64,000 bases of DNA from a virus: the IMG/VR virus record IMGVR_UViG_3300034524_000084, positions 33,781 to 97,780 of that record; one strand, given 5' to 3'. This document shows, piece by piece, positions 35,633-45,964 of the stretch (position 1 is its first letter; each line of letters starts with the position of its first letter). The notes beneath the pieces were generated by a model that saw only the letters and a program-made list of their open reading frames with translations, was not told the origin of the DNA and ran no database searches. The position numbers and the translations under genes are program-made.

Positions 35633-36400
35633 CTATAATAACTTAAACCTGTATCTAAACTGTAGTTTGCAATTTCCAACAATAAGTAAATTATTAGCTC
35701 CAAGAACTAACTCTAAATAATTATCATTAAAATTACTATACCTATAAACTCCAGATAGGGAAGAAGTGATATATTCATTTTCATTATCAACATATACAAC
35801 TTCTCCATCTACTAACCCAACAAACTTAAATTCTGTATTATTATTACTTTGATTAATTATACTTATATCACCATCACCAACTTTAGTAATCCAAACTTCA
35901 GGACGTAGCGGTAAATCACCATCATTACTAAGAGATAATACTATTCCATCTGTATTTGTGCTATAATCATACACTTCTGTTGTATAAAATGGGCTATAAG
36001 CCCAAGGAGCATCACACCTAAATGTTAAAGTAAGATAACCTTGTTTTAAACCATTATGAATAATATCAATAGAATTAATTGGCATACAATAATAAATCTT
36101 GTTTGGTGTTTCCTCAAAATATAAAGGTTGATAATAATCAGGGGACAACCATCTTGCTACTTCACGTATTTTGTTGTCATTCCATGTATCTAAAAAAGCA
36201 AAACTCAAATCAAAAATTAGAGGTTCATAAATTATATTTTGAAAATAAGGCTTGGGATTAAACCTTGTAACAACTTCCTTAATATTACGTGTCGCAATAA
36301 AAGGTTCTTGGAATAATTTACCATCAATATTAATATTGTAAATTCCATAATCGCTTGCACTTTTGCCAGCATAATAAAAATTCACACTTGATTTTATCAC
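35633..36400 (-). CDS. Distal tail protein (Dit)
   Basis: 255 aa, the normal size of siphovirus distal tail/tail component proteins. SVNFYYAGKSASDYGIYNIN at the start, NPKPYFQNIIYEPLIFDLSF and DIIHNGLKQGYLTLTFRCDAPWAY fit the family, with a C-terminal galectin-like region. It links the tail tube to the tip protein encoded next. Confidence 0.85.
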   Translation of the reverse strand: MIKSSVNFYYAGKSASDYGIYNINIDGKLFQEPFIATRNIKEVVTRFNPKPYFQNIIYEPLIFDLSFAFLDTWNDNKIREVARWLSPDYYQPLYFEETPNKIYYCMPINSIDIIHNGLKQGYLTLTFRCDAPWAYSPFYTTEVYDYSTNTDGIVLSLSNDGDLPLRPEVWITKVGDGDISIINQSNNNTEFKFVGLVDGEVVYVDNENEYITSSLSGVYRYSNFNDNYLELVLGANNLLIVGNCKLQFRYRFKLL

Positions 36401-36421
36401 CTATATCACCACCTTTTTACA

Positions 36422-36465
36422 AAAGAAGAAGAGGGGATTAAGCCAATGTAATCCCCTTCTTCTTT
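36422..36465 (-). terminator. Long hairpin overlapping the end of the tape-measure gene
   Basis: AAAGAAGAAGAGGGGATTA pairs with TAATCCCCTTCTTCTTT around the tape-measure stop at 36438. The stem is about 16 bp. It could terminate, process or stabilise the long late transcript. Confidence 0.6.
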
Positions 36466-39400
36466 AAACCATTTACGAAAGTATCTAACAATACTTGTGC
36501 ACCTTTTTCATTGCCTTCAACTTTATTAATATACATATTAATATTAAACACATTTTCTTTTGGTATGGTGATCTGTGGAATTTTTAAATTCTCTAATGGT
36601 CTAATCATACTTCTTGTTATTTCAAGCATTTTTAACATATTAGCAGTATCGTATTTATTTAAAACTAATTCTTTTTCGTGTAATATAGCTAATTTTTCGC
36701 CTGGGAAATTACCTGTATAACCACCTGTATCAAATAAAACAATGCCTTTGGCTTTTAATAAATTCAGAATGGCTGTTTTGGTAAGATTTCCTACTATACC
36801 ATCTGCTGTTAATTTATTAGCTTTTTGGAAAGCTATTACTGCATTTAAAGTTTTTTTCCCAAATATACCATCTACCTTACCACTATTAAATCCTAATGCA
36901 TTCAATACTGTTTGAAGCACTTTTACATCTTCGCCCCTCATACCATATTTTAATACTCTATTTAAGGTATTATTTACTTTTGCTAATGTTGTTTCAATAG
37001 TTTTTGTAGAACTACTACTACTACTACCACTACTACTTGAATTAGAGGAAGTAGTAGGTGAATTAGTAGTATATGGGAATCCAGTAGGTGTTGGTGGTGG
37101 GGAAGGAGGTACGCCCAATGAACTTAATCCTGTTTGAGCAGTCTGTATTTGTTGTATTAACCCCAATAATCTCAGTAAATCTTCACCATTTTGTTTTATA
37201 CTGTCTTTCATTAATCGATTAAATGTGTTTAAATATTTTTCAAGTATTTTTGAAATTGTTTGAATTTTCCCCTCAATAATTTGTTGTCTAAGTTCCTCAA
37301 ATTTTTGTGTGTCATCAAGTAATGTATTATAGTGTGCTTCAAGTAATTCTTTTTCTTTTTGTATTCTCACTTGTGTTTCATTGTATAAATCATTTTCTGC
37401 TTGTTTCTTACTATCAATTTGTTGCCTAATATTATCTAATTCATCACGCAATTCTTGTTTTCTTAAATCTTTACTATGCCTATATCTTAAATCATCAATT
37501 CTTTTTTCAATATCAGCTTGTTGTTTCTTTAAGTCAGCTAATTTACTTTGAGCTTCTATTGAATCATCTAACGATAAAACGTTAATTTTATTAATTATAT
37601 CAGCACGTTCTTGTTCTAACTCGGATAATCGTTGATTGTAGTCTCTTTCATTATCTTCCATATCCAAAAGCTTTAATTTTGCATTGATTATGTCTTCATA
37701 CATCTTTAATTCATCATCTAAAGATTTAAGCACAGCATCATGTCGTTCTTTGAGTGCCTTTAATTCATCATCTTTTTGCTTTAATAATAATTCCTTTTCT
37801 TTATTTAAAGCATTTCTATAAGCTTCGACAACCTTATTTGCGACTTCTTCACTTTTTGTTAACCAAGAATCCATAATCTCTTGGTAATTACTTTGTATTG
37901 TTTTGCTTATATCGATTACCTCAGATGTCAATTGATTGATAGCTTTCCTATTATCATCATACTGTTTTAATAATTCATTTAATTTTTCTTGTTGTTCAGC
38001 AGTCAATTTTTTATATTTTCGATAAGAATCAATTTGCTTTTTCAAAGAAACATTTGCTTTCTCTAAATTACTAATTTCTGAGATTATTAAATTTTTCTTT
38101 TTTTCTAATAAATCAATTTGCAATTTTAATTCATTACGATATTCTTTCGAAGTTCTATCGTACAAAGCCATCCTTGCTTCAGATTGTTTAATCCGTAAAT
38201 CCAATTCTGTAAGCTTATGAGAAAACTCATCAATAATGTAAGGGTCAACATTTTGTACACTTTTTGCAGCATTTTGCGCACTCTTTACTGCACTTGGTGT
38301 TACAGCCTGAAAGGTTGCATTAGCTAATTTTTGTAATTTTCGTATATTTTCTAAAGCACGTCCTATAGCACCAATTGTATTATCTAAATATTTATATATA
38401 CCCGCACTACTACTAAGGTTCATACTATTACTCTTTATTGCTGCATCTACGATAATATCATTTATTACTCGATGAGCATCCGCAACATTTTTAATAGCCA
38501 TAATTTCTTTTTCATATAAAGGAAGCGATGCTGCTAAAGCCCTTTTTTGATTTTCCACTTTAGCTTTTTCTGCTTCTAAAGCAGTATTAAACTCTGCAAT
38601 TCTGGCTTCACGCAAATTTTTAAGTGCATCTATATTAATTTTAATTTGCCCATTCTCTATTGTTATTGCATTAATCAACTCTGGATATTTTTTTAATAAT
38701 TGATTGACTTCTTGCACAGTTAATTCATACCCATGAGATAATTTATATATTAAATCAGTTAATTCCTGTATATCATTTTGTGTGGCGCGCATACTACCTA
38801 ACAATTCTTCGATATTTATGTTTAAACCAACAACAGAATCAGAAGCATTATCAACATTGTTAGCAAACCACTCGATAATTTGATTTACTACATTTTGGTC
38901 TGATATAAATCTACTTAATATTTGCCTAGCTCCCTCAACCGCTATGCCATATTCTCGCATTTTTTTATCTTCTGGTAAATTTGAACCTTTAATCTCAGGA
39001 AGCTTCACTAAAACATCTTTAGCTTGTGTTATAGCATCAATATAATCAAATATTTTTGTTTTAGCTTTATCTACAGCATCAGCATTAGTTAAAGTATTTT
39101 TTTCTTGTTCAATTAAATTAGAAATATATTCCTTGGTTGTCTGCGCTAATTCACCCTCTATACCTTTAAGTGCAATTTGTTTTTCAGCAACACTTTGCAA
39201 AGCATCAACGTTTTCCCTTAATCTTTCTTCCTTTTGCCGTTCTAACTCAATTAATTCACGTTCCAATCTTAGTGTATCTTCATCAGAAAGTGGAACAGTT
39301 ATGTTTCCTGTTAAAACCCTATAACCTCTTGATAATTCATTACGAATATTCTGTATTTGCCTTTCAATAACTCCTATATCTTTAAATCTATTTTCTGTTG

Positions 39401-42400
39401 TTTGTTTAAAACCCTTAACTTCTATTTCGTCGTACACTTTCTTTAGTTTTTCTGCATACTCTAATTCTTTCTTAATGTCCTCTATATTTCTTAAATGAGC
39501 TTGCCCTTTTTCGTCAATTCTTTCGGTTAATACTGGCATCAAATCATTTAATTGATTTTGGATATCGAGTAATTCTTGTTGTTGTTCGTTAGTTAATTTT
39601 CCTTCTTTTTGCAAATTAAGTAAATTCTCATATTGAGCAACTAACTTATTTATTTCATCATAATGTTGCGAATATACTTGAACAATTTCTTTATTTTGCT
39701 GTTCAAACTTAGCCTGTTCTTCTCTTGTTTCTCTATATCTATTTACTATAAATTGTATTGCTTCTCCTATAGCAAACGCAAAAGCGGTTATTGCAGCAAC
39801 TTGGGCTCCACCTGCAAGAAATGAAGCTAATGTAATTCCTTTAGTAGCAGTTTTTGCAGTTTCTACAGCAACTGTTGCTGATTTAACAGCAGTTTCAACT
39901 CCTCTAATAGAATTAATTAAATTTTTCAAGAAATTAATAATACTTATACCAAGAGTTTCTCTTAATTTTGAATTAAACAATGAAAATGCCAAAGTAGTTA
40001 TTGTTAACGCTGTTGGTAATGCCCCAAATACTTCAACTGTTTCTCTTAAAATATTAACTAAAGATGTCATAAAAGCAATAGCAGAATTTATATCATCACT
40101 ATTAAAAACAGTCATCCATAAGCGCTGTCCTGCATTAGCTAAATCATTAAGACGAGCTTCGGTTGATTGAGCATACATTTCATATCTACTCATAGCATAT
40201 CCTGCTGAATTAGCCATTACGGCTTGTAGCCTCAACGCTTCATTATAATGATTCATTAATGTTAAGAAATTTTCACGCTGTCTTGTGCCAGCTATAGCTG
40301 CTGCTATTTCTGATTTTTGTAAATCATTCAATGTGTCCCATTTCTGCGCCAACTCATCCAAAACTTCACTCATATTGCGGAATTGTGTTGGTGTTTCTCT
40401 TAAAGCAATTCCAACTTTATTTAAGGATGATTCTACATTAGATATAGATTCCCCTAATGGATCAAAAGCTTTCCCTTCTTTTAATGCCTGCATACGAGCA
40501 AAAATGGTTTTAAAAGATTCACCAATAGTTTCAGCACTTTTTCGGGTTACAGAAGACACGGTACCAATATAAGAAACTAATTCATCAAAAGATACTCCAG
40601 CCATTTGAGCACTTGAAGCAGTACGCCTCACCGCTTCACCTAATTCTTTTGTTGAAGTAGCTGCACTATTATCTACTGCTACCATTTTATCTACAACTCT
40701 TATCATTTCTTCGCTACTCACATTATAGGCATTCTGTATAGCAATTAATTGCTTTACAGAATCTTCTTGAGATTGGGCAGCTATTTTACTCATAATCGTA
40801 CTCGCTTCAAGTAATTTTCTTGTTTCTTCAATATTGTGACCTGCTCTCAAAAATTCTTCCGAACCTTGCAACACATTAAGTGTTGTATCATGTAATTGTG
40901 TAGCCAAATTACTTAAAGAATGTGTCCATTCACGTATTTGTTCTGTTGTCGCCCCAGTTATCATTCGCATATTTGTTTGTGCTTTATTTAGCTCGTTAAC
41001 TGTCTTAATACCATTTTGCATTGCATGTACACTTTCCATTATTGTTGTAGAAGCTACAAGCCAAACAGGAAACCTTTCAAAAGCAACTTTTAAAGCACCT
41101 ATTAAACCTACATCTTTACCAGCAAGATTACCTATTTGTTCTATACCTGTATATACAGACCTAGTAGCTTCATCAACAGCAACTTTTACCTCTCTAAATG
41201 TTCCATTGGCTTCCTTTATACGAGCAATAAAAGTTCTAATACGAGAATCTCCATCTGCTGTAACTTTTGAAAGATTACGTATTTCAACACCTGCACCATA
41301 TATTGCTTGCGCATATCTTTTTATTGACTCATCATCAAAACCAGTAAATTTAATATCTGTCTTTGTACCTAAAGACATAATACGAGCCCGTTCTTTTTCA
41401 GTTCGAACTAATTGCTCATATTCTTGTTTAAGCGTTGCAATTCTATTTTGAATATTTTTCAACACTTCATTTGTTAATATATTTTCATTATTTCTATACA
41501 AATTAATTTGCTGATTAATTTCATTAATTACACCAACTATCCTTTGATACTCAGTTGAAGTTTTATCAATAGGAGCAGTTAATACAGTAGAACTAAATTT
41601 TGACATTTGGCTTTCTAAAGAAGCAACTTGCTTTTCTTGCCAAGCAATACGTTTCTCTTCTTCGGTTTCTAATTGTTTTTCTAGTTTAATAATCTCATTA
41701 AATTGTTCTTTATAATATTTCACATAATTAGAAAGACGTTGTTTATCTTCTTCAGTTAATATTTGTTTTTTTTCATAAAATTGCGATAATTCATCAGTAA
41801 TTTTTTTGTATTCATGTTGCATATCAACTAAAAATGCTTGTGCTTCGGGATTTTTAATATTATCAAATAGATCAGCTGATCGATTATGTAATTGCTCGAG
41901 TTCTTGTTGAAGTCTGCGTATAAAATCTATTTGTTTTTGATAATCTACTTCACTTGTTACTGTACTAATATTACCTGTCGGTGTAGTAGTAACAGTTAAT
42001 TTACCAATATCGGTATCAATGGTTTTGGTTAAAGATTCTAAAGTTGCTCCACCACTATCAACTTTGTATTTTTCTTTAATTTTCATTACATTATCCAAAG
42101 CTTGCTCTTGTCTAATTAATGCTTCAATATTTTTATTTATCGCTCCAGTCTGTTTGTCAATTTGAGTAGTAGTTCTTTCAATAATTTCCCCACTTTTTAA
42201 ATAGTCTTTTTGTATTGTTTGAATGGTACCATCTTGTTGTTTTCTAATTTCAATTTCAGTTTTAGTAACTTTGTTTAGTTCTTCAATCATTGCTTTAACA
42301 TTTCCCATTTGCTTTGTAAAATCACGAAAAACATTTATAACCTCTTTATCTATCCCTAAGTTCAACTTTAAACTATCCAATTTACTCGACAAAGACTTGA

Positions 42401-42482
42401 GTTGTGCGTTAATATTATCTGTTGTTTTATCTATGTCTAAACTACCTAATATCTGCAAAATCAAATCTTCCATTTTATTCAC
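36438..42482 (-). CDS. Tail tape measure protein with a peptidoglycan-binding domain
   Basis: 2014 aa, implying a tail of roughly 300 nm at 0.15 nm per residue. Residues about 500-830 carry the TMP core (SNLATQLHDTTLNVLQGSEEF, VRRTASSAQMAGVSFDELVS). Hydrophobic segments follow (AITAFAFAIGEAIQFIV). Long coiled coils make up the middle. Residues about 1840-1915 are a PG_binding_1 domain (YGMRGEDVKVLQTVLNALG, AVIAFQKANKLTADGIVG), which could anchor the ejected protein to the wall. No lytic catalytic domain seen. Confidence 0.93.
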   Translation of the reverse strand: MNKMEDLILQILGSLDIDKTTDNINAQLKSLSSKLDSLKLNLGIDKEVINVFRDFTKQMGNVKAMIEELNKVTKTEIEIRKQQDGTIQTIQKDYLKSGEIIERTTTQIDKQTGAINKNIEALIRQEQALDNVMKIKEKYKVDSGGATLESLTKTIDTDIGKLTVTTTPTGNISTVTSEVDYQKQIDFIRRLQQELEQLHNRSADLFDNIKNPEAQAFLVDMQHEYKKITDELSQFYEKKQILTEEDKQRLSNYVKYYKEQFNEIIKLEKQLETEEEKRIAWQEKQVASLESQMSKFSSTVLTAPIDKTSTEYQRIVGVINEINQQINLYRNNENILTNEVLKNIQNRIATLKQEYEQLVRTEKERARIMSLGTKTDIKFTGFDDESIKRYAQAIYGAGVEIRNLSKVTADGDSRIRTFIARIKEANGTFREVKVAVDEATRSVYTGIEQIGNLAGKDVGLIGALKVAFERFPVWLVASTTIMESVHAMQNGIKTVNELNKAQTNMRMITGATTEQIREWTHSLSNLATQLHDTTLNVLQGSEEFLRAGHNIEETRKLLEASTIMSKIAAQSQEDSVKQLIAIQNAYNVSSEEMIRVVDKMVAVDNSAATSTKELGEAVRRTASSAQMAGVSFDELVSYIGTVSSVTRKSAETIGESFKTIFARMQALKEGKAFDPLGESISNVESSLNKVGIALRETPTQFRNMSEVLDELAQKWDTLNDLQKSEIAAAIAGTRQRENFLTLMNHYNEALRLQAVMANSAGYAMSRYEMYAQSTEARLNDLANAGQRLWMTVFNSDDINSAIAFMTSLVNILRETVEVFGALPTALTITTLAFSLFNSKLRETLGISIINFLKNLINSIRGVETAVKSATVAVETAKTATKGITLASFLAGGAQVAAITAFAFAIGEAIQFIVNRYRETREEQAKFEQQNKEIVQVYSQHYDEINKLVAQYENLLNLQKEGKLTNEQQQELLDIQNQLNDLMPVLTERIDEKGQAHLRNIEDIKKELEYAEKLKKVYDEIEVKGFKQTTENRFKDIGVIERQIQNIRNELSRGYRVLTGNITVPLSDEDTLRLERELIELERQKEERLRENVDALQSVAEKQIALKGIEGELAQTTKEYISNLIEQEKNTLTNADAVDKAKTKIFDYIDAITQAKDVLVKLPEIKGSNLPEDKKMREYGIAVEGARQILSRFISDQNVVNQIIEWFANNVDNASDSVVGLNINIEELLGSMRATQNDIQELTDLIYKLSHGYELTVQEVNQLLKKYPELINAITIENGQIKINIDALKNLREARIAEFNTALEAEKAKVENQKRALAASLPLYEKEIMAIKNVADAHRVINDIIVDAAIKSNSMNLSSSAGIYKYLDNTIGAIGRALENIRKLQKLANATFQAVTPSAVKSAQNAAKSVQNVDPYIIDEFSHKLTELDLRIKQSEARMALYDRTSKEYRNELKLQIDLLEKKKNLIISEISNLEKANVSLKKQIDSYRKYKKLTAEQQEKLNELLKQYDDNRKAINQLTSEVIDISKTIQSNYQEIMDSWLTKSEEVANKVVEAYRNALNKEKELLLKQKDDELKALKERHDAVLKSLDDELKMYEDIINAKLKLLDMEDNERDYNQRLSELEQERADIINKINVLSLDDSIEAQSKLADLKKQQADIEKRIDDLRYRHSKDLRKQELRDELDNIRQQIDSKKQAENDLYNETQVRIQKEKELLEAHYNTLLDDTQKFEELRQQIIEGKIQTISKILEKYLNTFNRLMKDSIKQNGEDLLRLLGLIQQIQTAQTGLSSLGVPPSPPPTPTGFPYTTNSPTTSSNSSSSGSSSSSSTKTIETTLAKVNNTLNRVLKYGMRGEDVKVLQTVLNALGFNSGKVDGIFGKKTLNAVIAFQKANKLTADGIVGNLTKTAILNLLKAKGIVLFDTGGYTGNFPGEKLAILHEKELVLNKYDTANMLKMLEITRSMIRPLENLKIPQITIPKENVFNINMYINKVEGNEKGAQVLLDTFVNGLKKKGITLA

Positions 42483-42505
42483 CTGCCTTTTTCAAGCAAT
42501 AACAC

Positions 42506-42943
42506 CTACCCCTCTGCCTCTAACAACCCCTGCAAAAAATCAGAATTATTCACTAATTGTTTATAATTATCTGCAAAATTACGTACATGCTCCACCGTTT
42601 TCTTTATTTCTTCTTTGGGAAAGCTCTTTATTATTTCTTCAAAAAAGCCATTATCAATAAGATATTCATACACTACAATTTGTTTTTCTAATTCATCAGG
42701 AATAGGAATATTAGTAAAATACTTCATTAAAAGAAGGGGATAGTAATCAAGTAAGTTTAAATTTATATTATTTTCACGTGCATACTCCATCTTTTCTAAA
42801 AATTCCAATATCATCCTATGTATTTTTGTTGGTCTGAATTTTTCATCTATTAATATTTCGTACCCATTTACTTCAATCTTCTTTTGGGTATAATTTTTCC
42901 CGTCAACTTTTTTAATTTCGTTGTAGGTTAACTTTTTCCCCAT
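42506..42943 (-). CDS. Probable tail assembly chaperone
   Basis: 145 aa, predicted helical, immediately upstream of the tape measure gene, the usual place of the gpG-type chaperone. No -1 slippery site with a following T frame was seen, since the tape measure starts 23 nt after the stop. The call is from position and size. Confidence 0.5.
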   Translation of the reverse strand: MGKKLTYNEIKKVDGKNYTQKKIEVNGYEILIDEKFRPTKIHRMILEFLEKMEYARENNINLNLLDYYPLLLMKYFTNIPIPDELEKQIVVYEYLIDNGFFEEIIKSFPKEEIKKTVEHVRNFADNYKQLVNNSDFLQGLLEAEG

Positions 42944-42954
42944 AATTTTACCTC

Positions 42955-43908
42955 CTACAAAATTTTATATTTACTTTTTTCACGCTGAATTTGTTGTTTG
43001 TCTTGTCTTAAATAATGTTTTTTAGTAACATCTAAACCTTTGTGGTTTAATAATTCGGAAATCATTTCGATAGGCATACCAGCTAATTTGAGTAATTGGC
43101 TACCAGAATGTCTGAAATCATGAGGATGTAAGGTAGGGACTCCAATCATTTCACCAATCTTTTTAGCCCAACTATATAATGTACTTACAGTTGCTTTTGT
43201 ATATTTGCCACCATTTTTAACTAAAAACACATACTCACTATCAATCCCTAAAGCTTCACGACTTTCTTTGAGTTTTAACAATAAGTCTCTTACTTCTTCA
43301 TCAAAATATAATGTAACTAATTTTCCTTCTTTTTCTAACACATTGTCTATAGTCATATTTTCAAAATCTATTTGCTCCCATTTAATATTTGATATGGCAT
43401 TTACACGAGCCATTGTAGATAAACTCAATAGTGCATAAGTTTCTAACTGCAAATTTCCATATTCTTTAAGCTTTTGTTTCATCAATTTCACTTGTTCTTT
43501 TGTTAAAAATGTCTGCACAACTATATCTATATCCTTACGAGGTCTTTCGATAAATTCCATTGGGTTTTCTTTAATTAATCTTTTCCTTCTTAAAAATTTA
43601 TAAAATGCCGAAAGAGATGAAATTCTACGCTTCAATCTGCGTGTATTATTGCCTTTTTGTTTACAATAATATATAAATTCCGCTATATCATCTTCGGTTA
43701 AGTCAAGTACAGATTGATTACCTTGATTCTCGTATATATATATAAACCATGAAAATAAATCAGTTTTGTAATTATAAATAGTAGCAGGGGAGAGCTCACG
43801 AATAGTCATATCCATTTCATATTTTTTGTATAGTTTCATATTTTCTGGATTAACTTTTTTAAGTTTTTCTTCATCATACAACTCTATTCGTTTACTTCTT
43901 TCTGCCAT
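42955..43908 (-). CDS. Second tyrosine recombinase, inside the tail operon
   Basis: 317 aa of XerC/D type. A core-binding domain (LSPATIYNYKTDLFSWFIYI) is followed by catalytic residues: Arg in STMARVNAISNIKW, HPHDFRHSG (HxxR), LLNHKGLDVTKKHYLR (His and Tyr). It looks active. It is co-oriented and closely spaced with tail genes, so it is expressed late, which is unlike a lysogeny integrase. Possible roles: genome dimer resolution, site-specific inversion, or a relic of an inserted element. No att-like repeats flank it that I could see. Confidence 0.9.
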   Translation of the reverse strand: MAERSKRIELYDEEKLKKVNPENMKLYKKYEMDMTIRELSPATIYNYKTDLFSWFIYIYENQGNQSVLDLTEDDIAEFIYYCKQKGNNTRRLKRRISSLSAFYKFLRRKRLIKENPMEFIERPRKDIDIVVQTFLTKEQVKLMKQKLKEYGNLQLETYALLSLSTMARVNAISNIKWEQIDFENMTIDNVLEKEGKLVTLYFDEEVRDLLLKLKESREALGIDSEYVFLVKNGGKYTKATVSTLYSWAKKIGEMIGVPTLHPHDFRHSGSQLLKLAGMPIEMISELLNHKGLDVTKKHYLRQDKQQIQREKSKYKIL

Positions 43909-43962
43909 TTTCGCACCTCTTTTCTTGCAAAAAAATATCTATGTTAACCTTACGGTTATTTT

Positions 43963-44463
43963 CTACTTCACATTTAAACCATTACGACGCAATCCCTTTT
44001 TAAAAGCTTTAACAATTTCGGGATTATTCTTTAATTGTTCAGCAGTACTTCTAATAAAAGGTCTACCCTTCATATAAGGCGCTCCCTTACGGGGATAATC
44101 ATAAATATATCCATTCCAACCATGCCCATATTCTATTACACCCGCAATTTTAAAAGGCTCTTTACCCTCTGGCAAATAATTAGGGTTACTCATTGTAATA
44201 TTTTCCACCATTAAAAGAACTGAACCATCTGCTTGTAATTGAGTATTAGCCACCATATTATTAGGATCATCTAACCCACCAACACTACGTCTTATATATT
44301 CTACAGGATTAGGATATTTATCAAAAACTTCTTCTTGGATAGCTTCTTGTTCTACTTTTCTAACTACGTCAGCCACTTCATTATTCATAGCATCAGCAAT
44401 TTTAGACTGAATTTTTTGTTGAATTAGTTGTAATTGAGTCTTTAAATCTGGCATTTTATTCAC
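43963..44463 (-). CDS. HK97 gp10-like tail completion protein
   Basis: 166 aa. A helical N-terminus is followed by IEYGHGWNGYIYDYPRKG and PYMKGRPFIRSTAEQL, a pattern typical of gp10/neck proteins that end the tail or join it to the head. It sits between the tail tube gene and the recombinase, slightly displaced from the usual order. Confidence 0.7.
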   Translation of the reverse strand: MNKMPDLKTQLQLIQQKIQSKIADAMNNEVADVVRKVEQEAIQEEVFDKYPNPVEYIRRSVGGLDDPNNMVANTQLQADGSVLLMVENITMSNPNYLPEGKEPFKIAGVIEYGHGWNGYIYDYPRKGAPYMKGRPFIRSTAEQLKNNPEIVKAFKKGLRRNGLNVK

Positions 44464-44471
44464 CCCTTTTT

Positions 44472-44505
44472 AAAAAAAGAAAAGGGTAAGGGAAAGCCCT
44501 ACCCT
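44472..44505 (-). terminator. Terminator after the tail tube gene
   Basis: AGGGTA-GGG and CCC-TACCCT form a 9-bp stem (44483-44505) with a T-run on the minus strand side. It is placed right after a very highly needed structural gene, like the hairpin after the capsid gene. Confidence 0.7.
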
Positions 44506-44510
44506 AAAAA

Positions 44511-45230
44511 TTATGATCTTGGAACTACTATATATCGCCCTATACTCGTAGAATTAATAGGTGTCATAGCTGTAAATTTAATTGTATCTCCATTGTTTTG
44601 ACCTGCTTCATGTGACACAGCCAATGCACCATCAGGAACAGCCTTCTCAAAAACCCAATATATATCAGCTGCTGGAGCATTTGTTTCAGCATCAACAGCA
44701 ATAGTATGCAATTCTACATAATAATTTCTTGGGAACATAGAAGCATCAAGTGGTATTGCTTCACCAGTTACAGATGTCGAATACAAAGCGATATAATAAG
44801 CACCTTCAACTCCATCAGTAACAGTCACAGTTTTTGTAGTAGCATCATAAGTAGCTGTAACCTGTTTTCCTTGAGGATCTAACACTATAACACTACCACT
44901 CGATGGAGTACCAGTCAATGTAAATTGACCATTAACCAATTGATGTTTTTCATTAGCTTGTACGGTATACTCGCCACTGACTTGTTTTGCTCCACTTTGA
45001 ATCGCAACAATATCATCAGCATGGAGTAGTGTCGTTACTGTAAACTCTATTTGCTTATTGTATTGCATCATACCAATAATGCCATTACCTATACCGCCAC
45101 GAAGAATTTCTTGTTCTACTGATTGCGAAATATCTGCCTTGTTAGTCAAACCTAAAAAATACACTCTTGTTGGATCTAATAAATCCTTTAAATACACCTC
45201 AGCTGTATCTCTCAAAATCAAGTTATTCAT
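44511..45230 (-). CDS. Major tail (tube) protein
   Basis: 239 aa, beta-rich. An N-terminal tube domain (VYFLGLTNKADISQSVEQEI) and IGRYIVVPRS end flank a likely Ig-like insertion (VNGQFTLTGTPSSGSVIVLD). Own ribosome site and downstream hairpin fit strong expression. Assigned by size, position and fold signs. Confidence 0.75.
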   Translation of the reverse strand: MNNLILRDTAEVYLKDLLDPTRVYFLGLTNKADISQSVEQEILRGGIGNGIIGMMQYNKQIEFTVTTLLHADDIVAIQSGAKQVSGEYTVQANEKHQLVNGQFTLTGTPSSGSVIVLDPQGKQVTATYDATTKTVTVTDGVEGAYYIALYSTSVTGEAIPLDASMFPRNYYVELHTIAVDAETNAPAADIYWVFEKAVPDGALAVSHEAGQNNGDTIKFTAMTPINSTSIGRYIVVPRS

Positions 45231-45251
45231 ATATACTACCTCCTTAAATTA

Positions 45252-45962
45252 TTAATTATTAAAAATTTTTTCCATTTCTTTTATATAATCTTTTAAAAAT
45301 GTTTTATTATTTTTATTATTATAATTTACATCAATATGTTTAAACCAATTTTCAATTTGTACATCTGGAGCTACAGTAGCAAACAACACAGATGTACGAT
45401 AATTCTCGAAAGCCATAATCCTATTAAATAAAGCATTAAGTTTATAGATAGTCATATCTAAAGCATTTTGGTGTGAAATAAGTTCAACACTTGTAACCAT
45501 TGCCTCAAATGTAACAATTAATCCCCTTTTTTCTTTGTAAATTCTATCATACATATCAAATTTAGCAATTTCTGGGTCTTTGCTTGGCTTCTCATAATGC
45601 AAACAATTCATAGTTTTCATTAAATTTAAATAATAATTCAATTCATCATCGGTTTCTACTAAATCAAACACATCTTCTTTAAAGAAAAAATAAAAAATTT
45701 TCTTATATATTAAATACAAATCTGGAATATTTTTTATAATTATTAAAAATGGTATATCTTTAAGCTGTTCTTCAGCCATTTTTTTATCTTCAAACAATTC
45801 ATAAATATCTTCTTTGGTTAAAAAAATATAAGGCAAAAATGTTAAAACAGTATAATAATCTTTTACCTTTGCAAAATGAATATTGCCAATTTTTGTTTTT
45901 ATAGGTAATCCCAAAATATATAATTCTCTAATGTCTGGGATTGTTTCTTCATTAATAATCAC
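45252..45962 (-). CDS. Hypothetical structural-region protein, 236 aa
   Basis: Predicted helical, with aromatic-rich FLIIIKNIPDLYLIYKKIFY and a long C-terminal helical domain. It lies between the neck genes and the tail tube gene. It may be an assembly chaperone. No family recognised. Confidence 0.5.
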   Translation of the reverse strand: MIINEETIPDIRELYILGLPIKTKIGNIHFAKVKDYYTVLTFLPYIFLTKEDIYELFEDKKMAEEQLKDIPFLIIIKNIPDLYLIYKKIFYFFFKEDVFDLVETDDELNYYLNLMKTMNCLHYEKPSKDPEIAKFDMYDRIYKEKRGLIVTFEAMVTSVELISHQNALDMTIYKLNALFNRIMAFENYRTSVLFATVAPDVQIENWFKHIDVNYNNKNNKTFLKDYIKEMEKIFNN

Positions 45963-45964
45963 AA

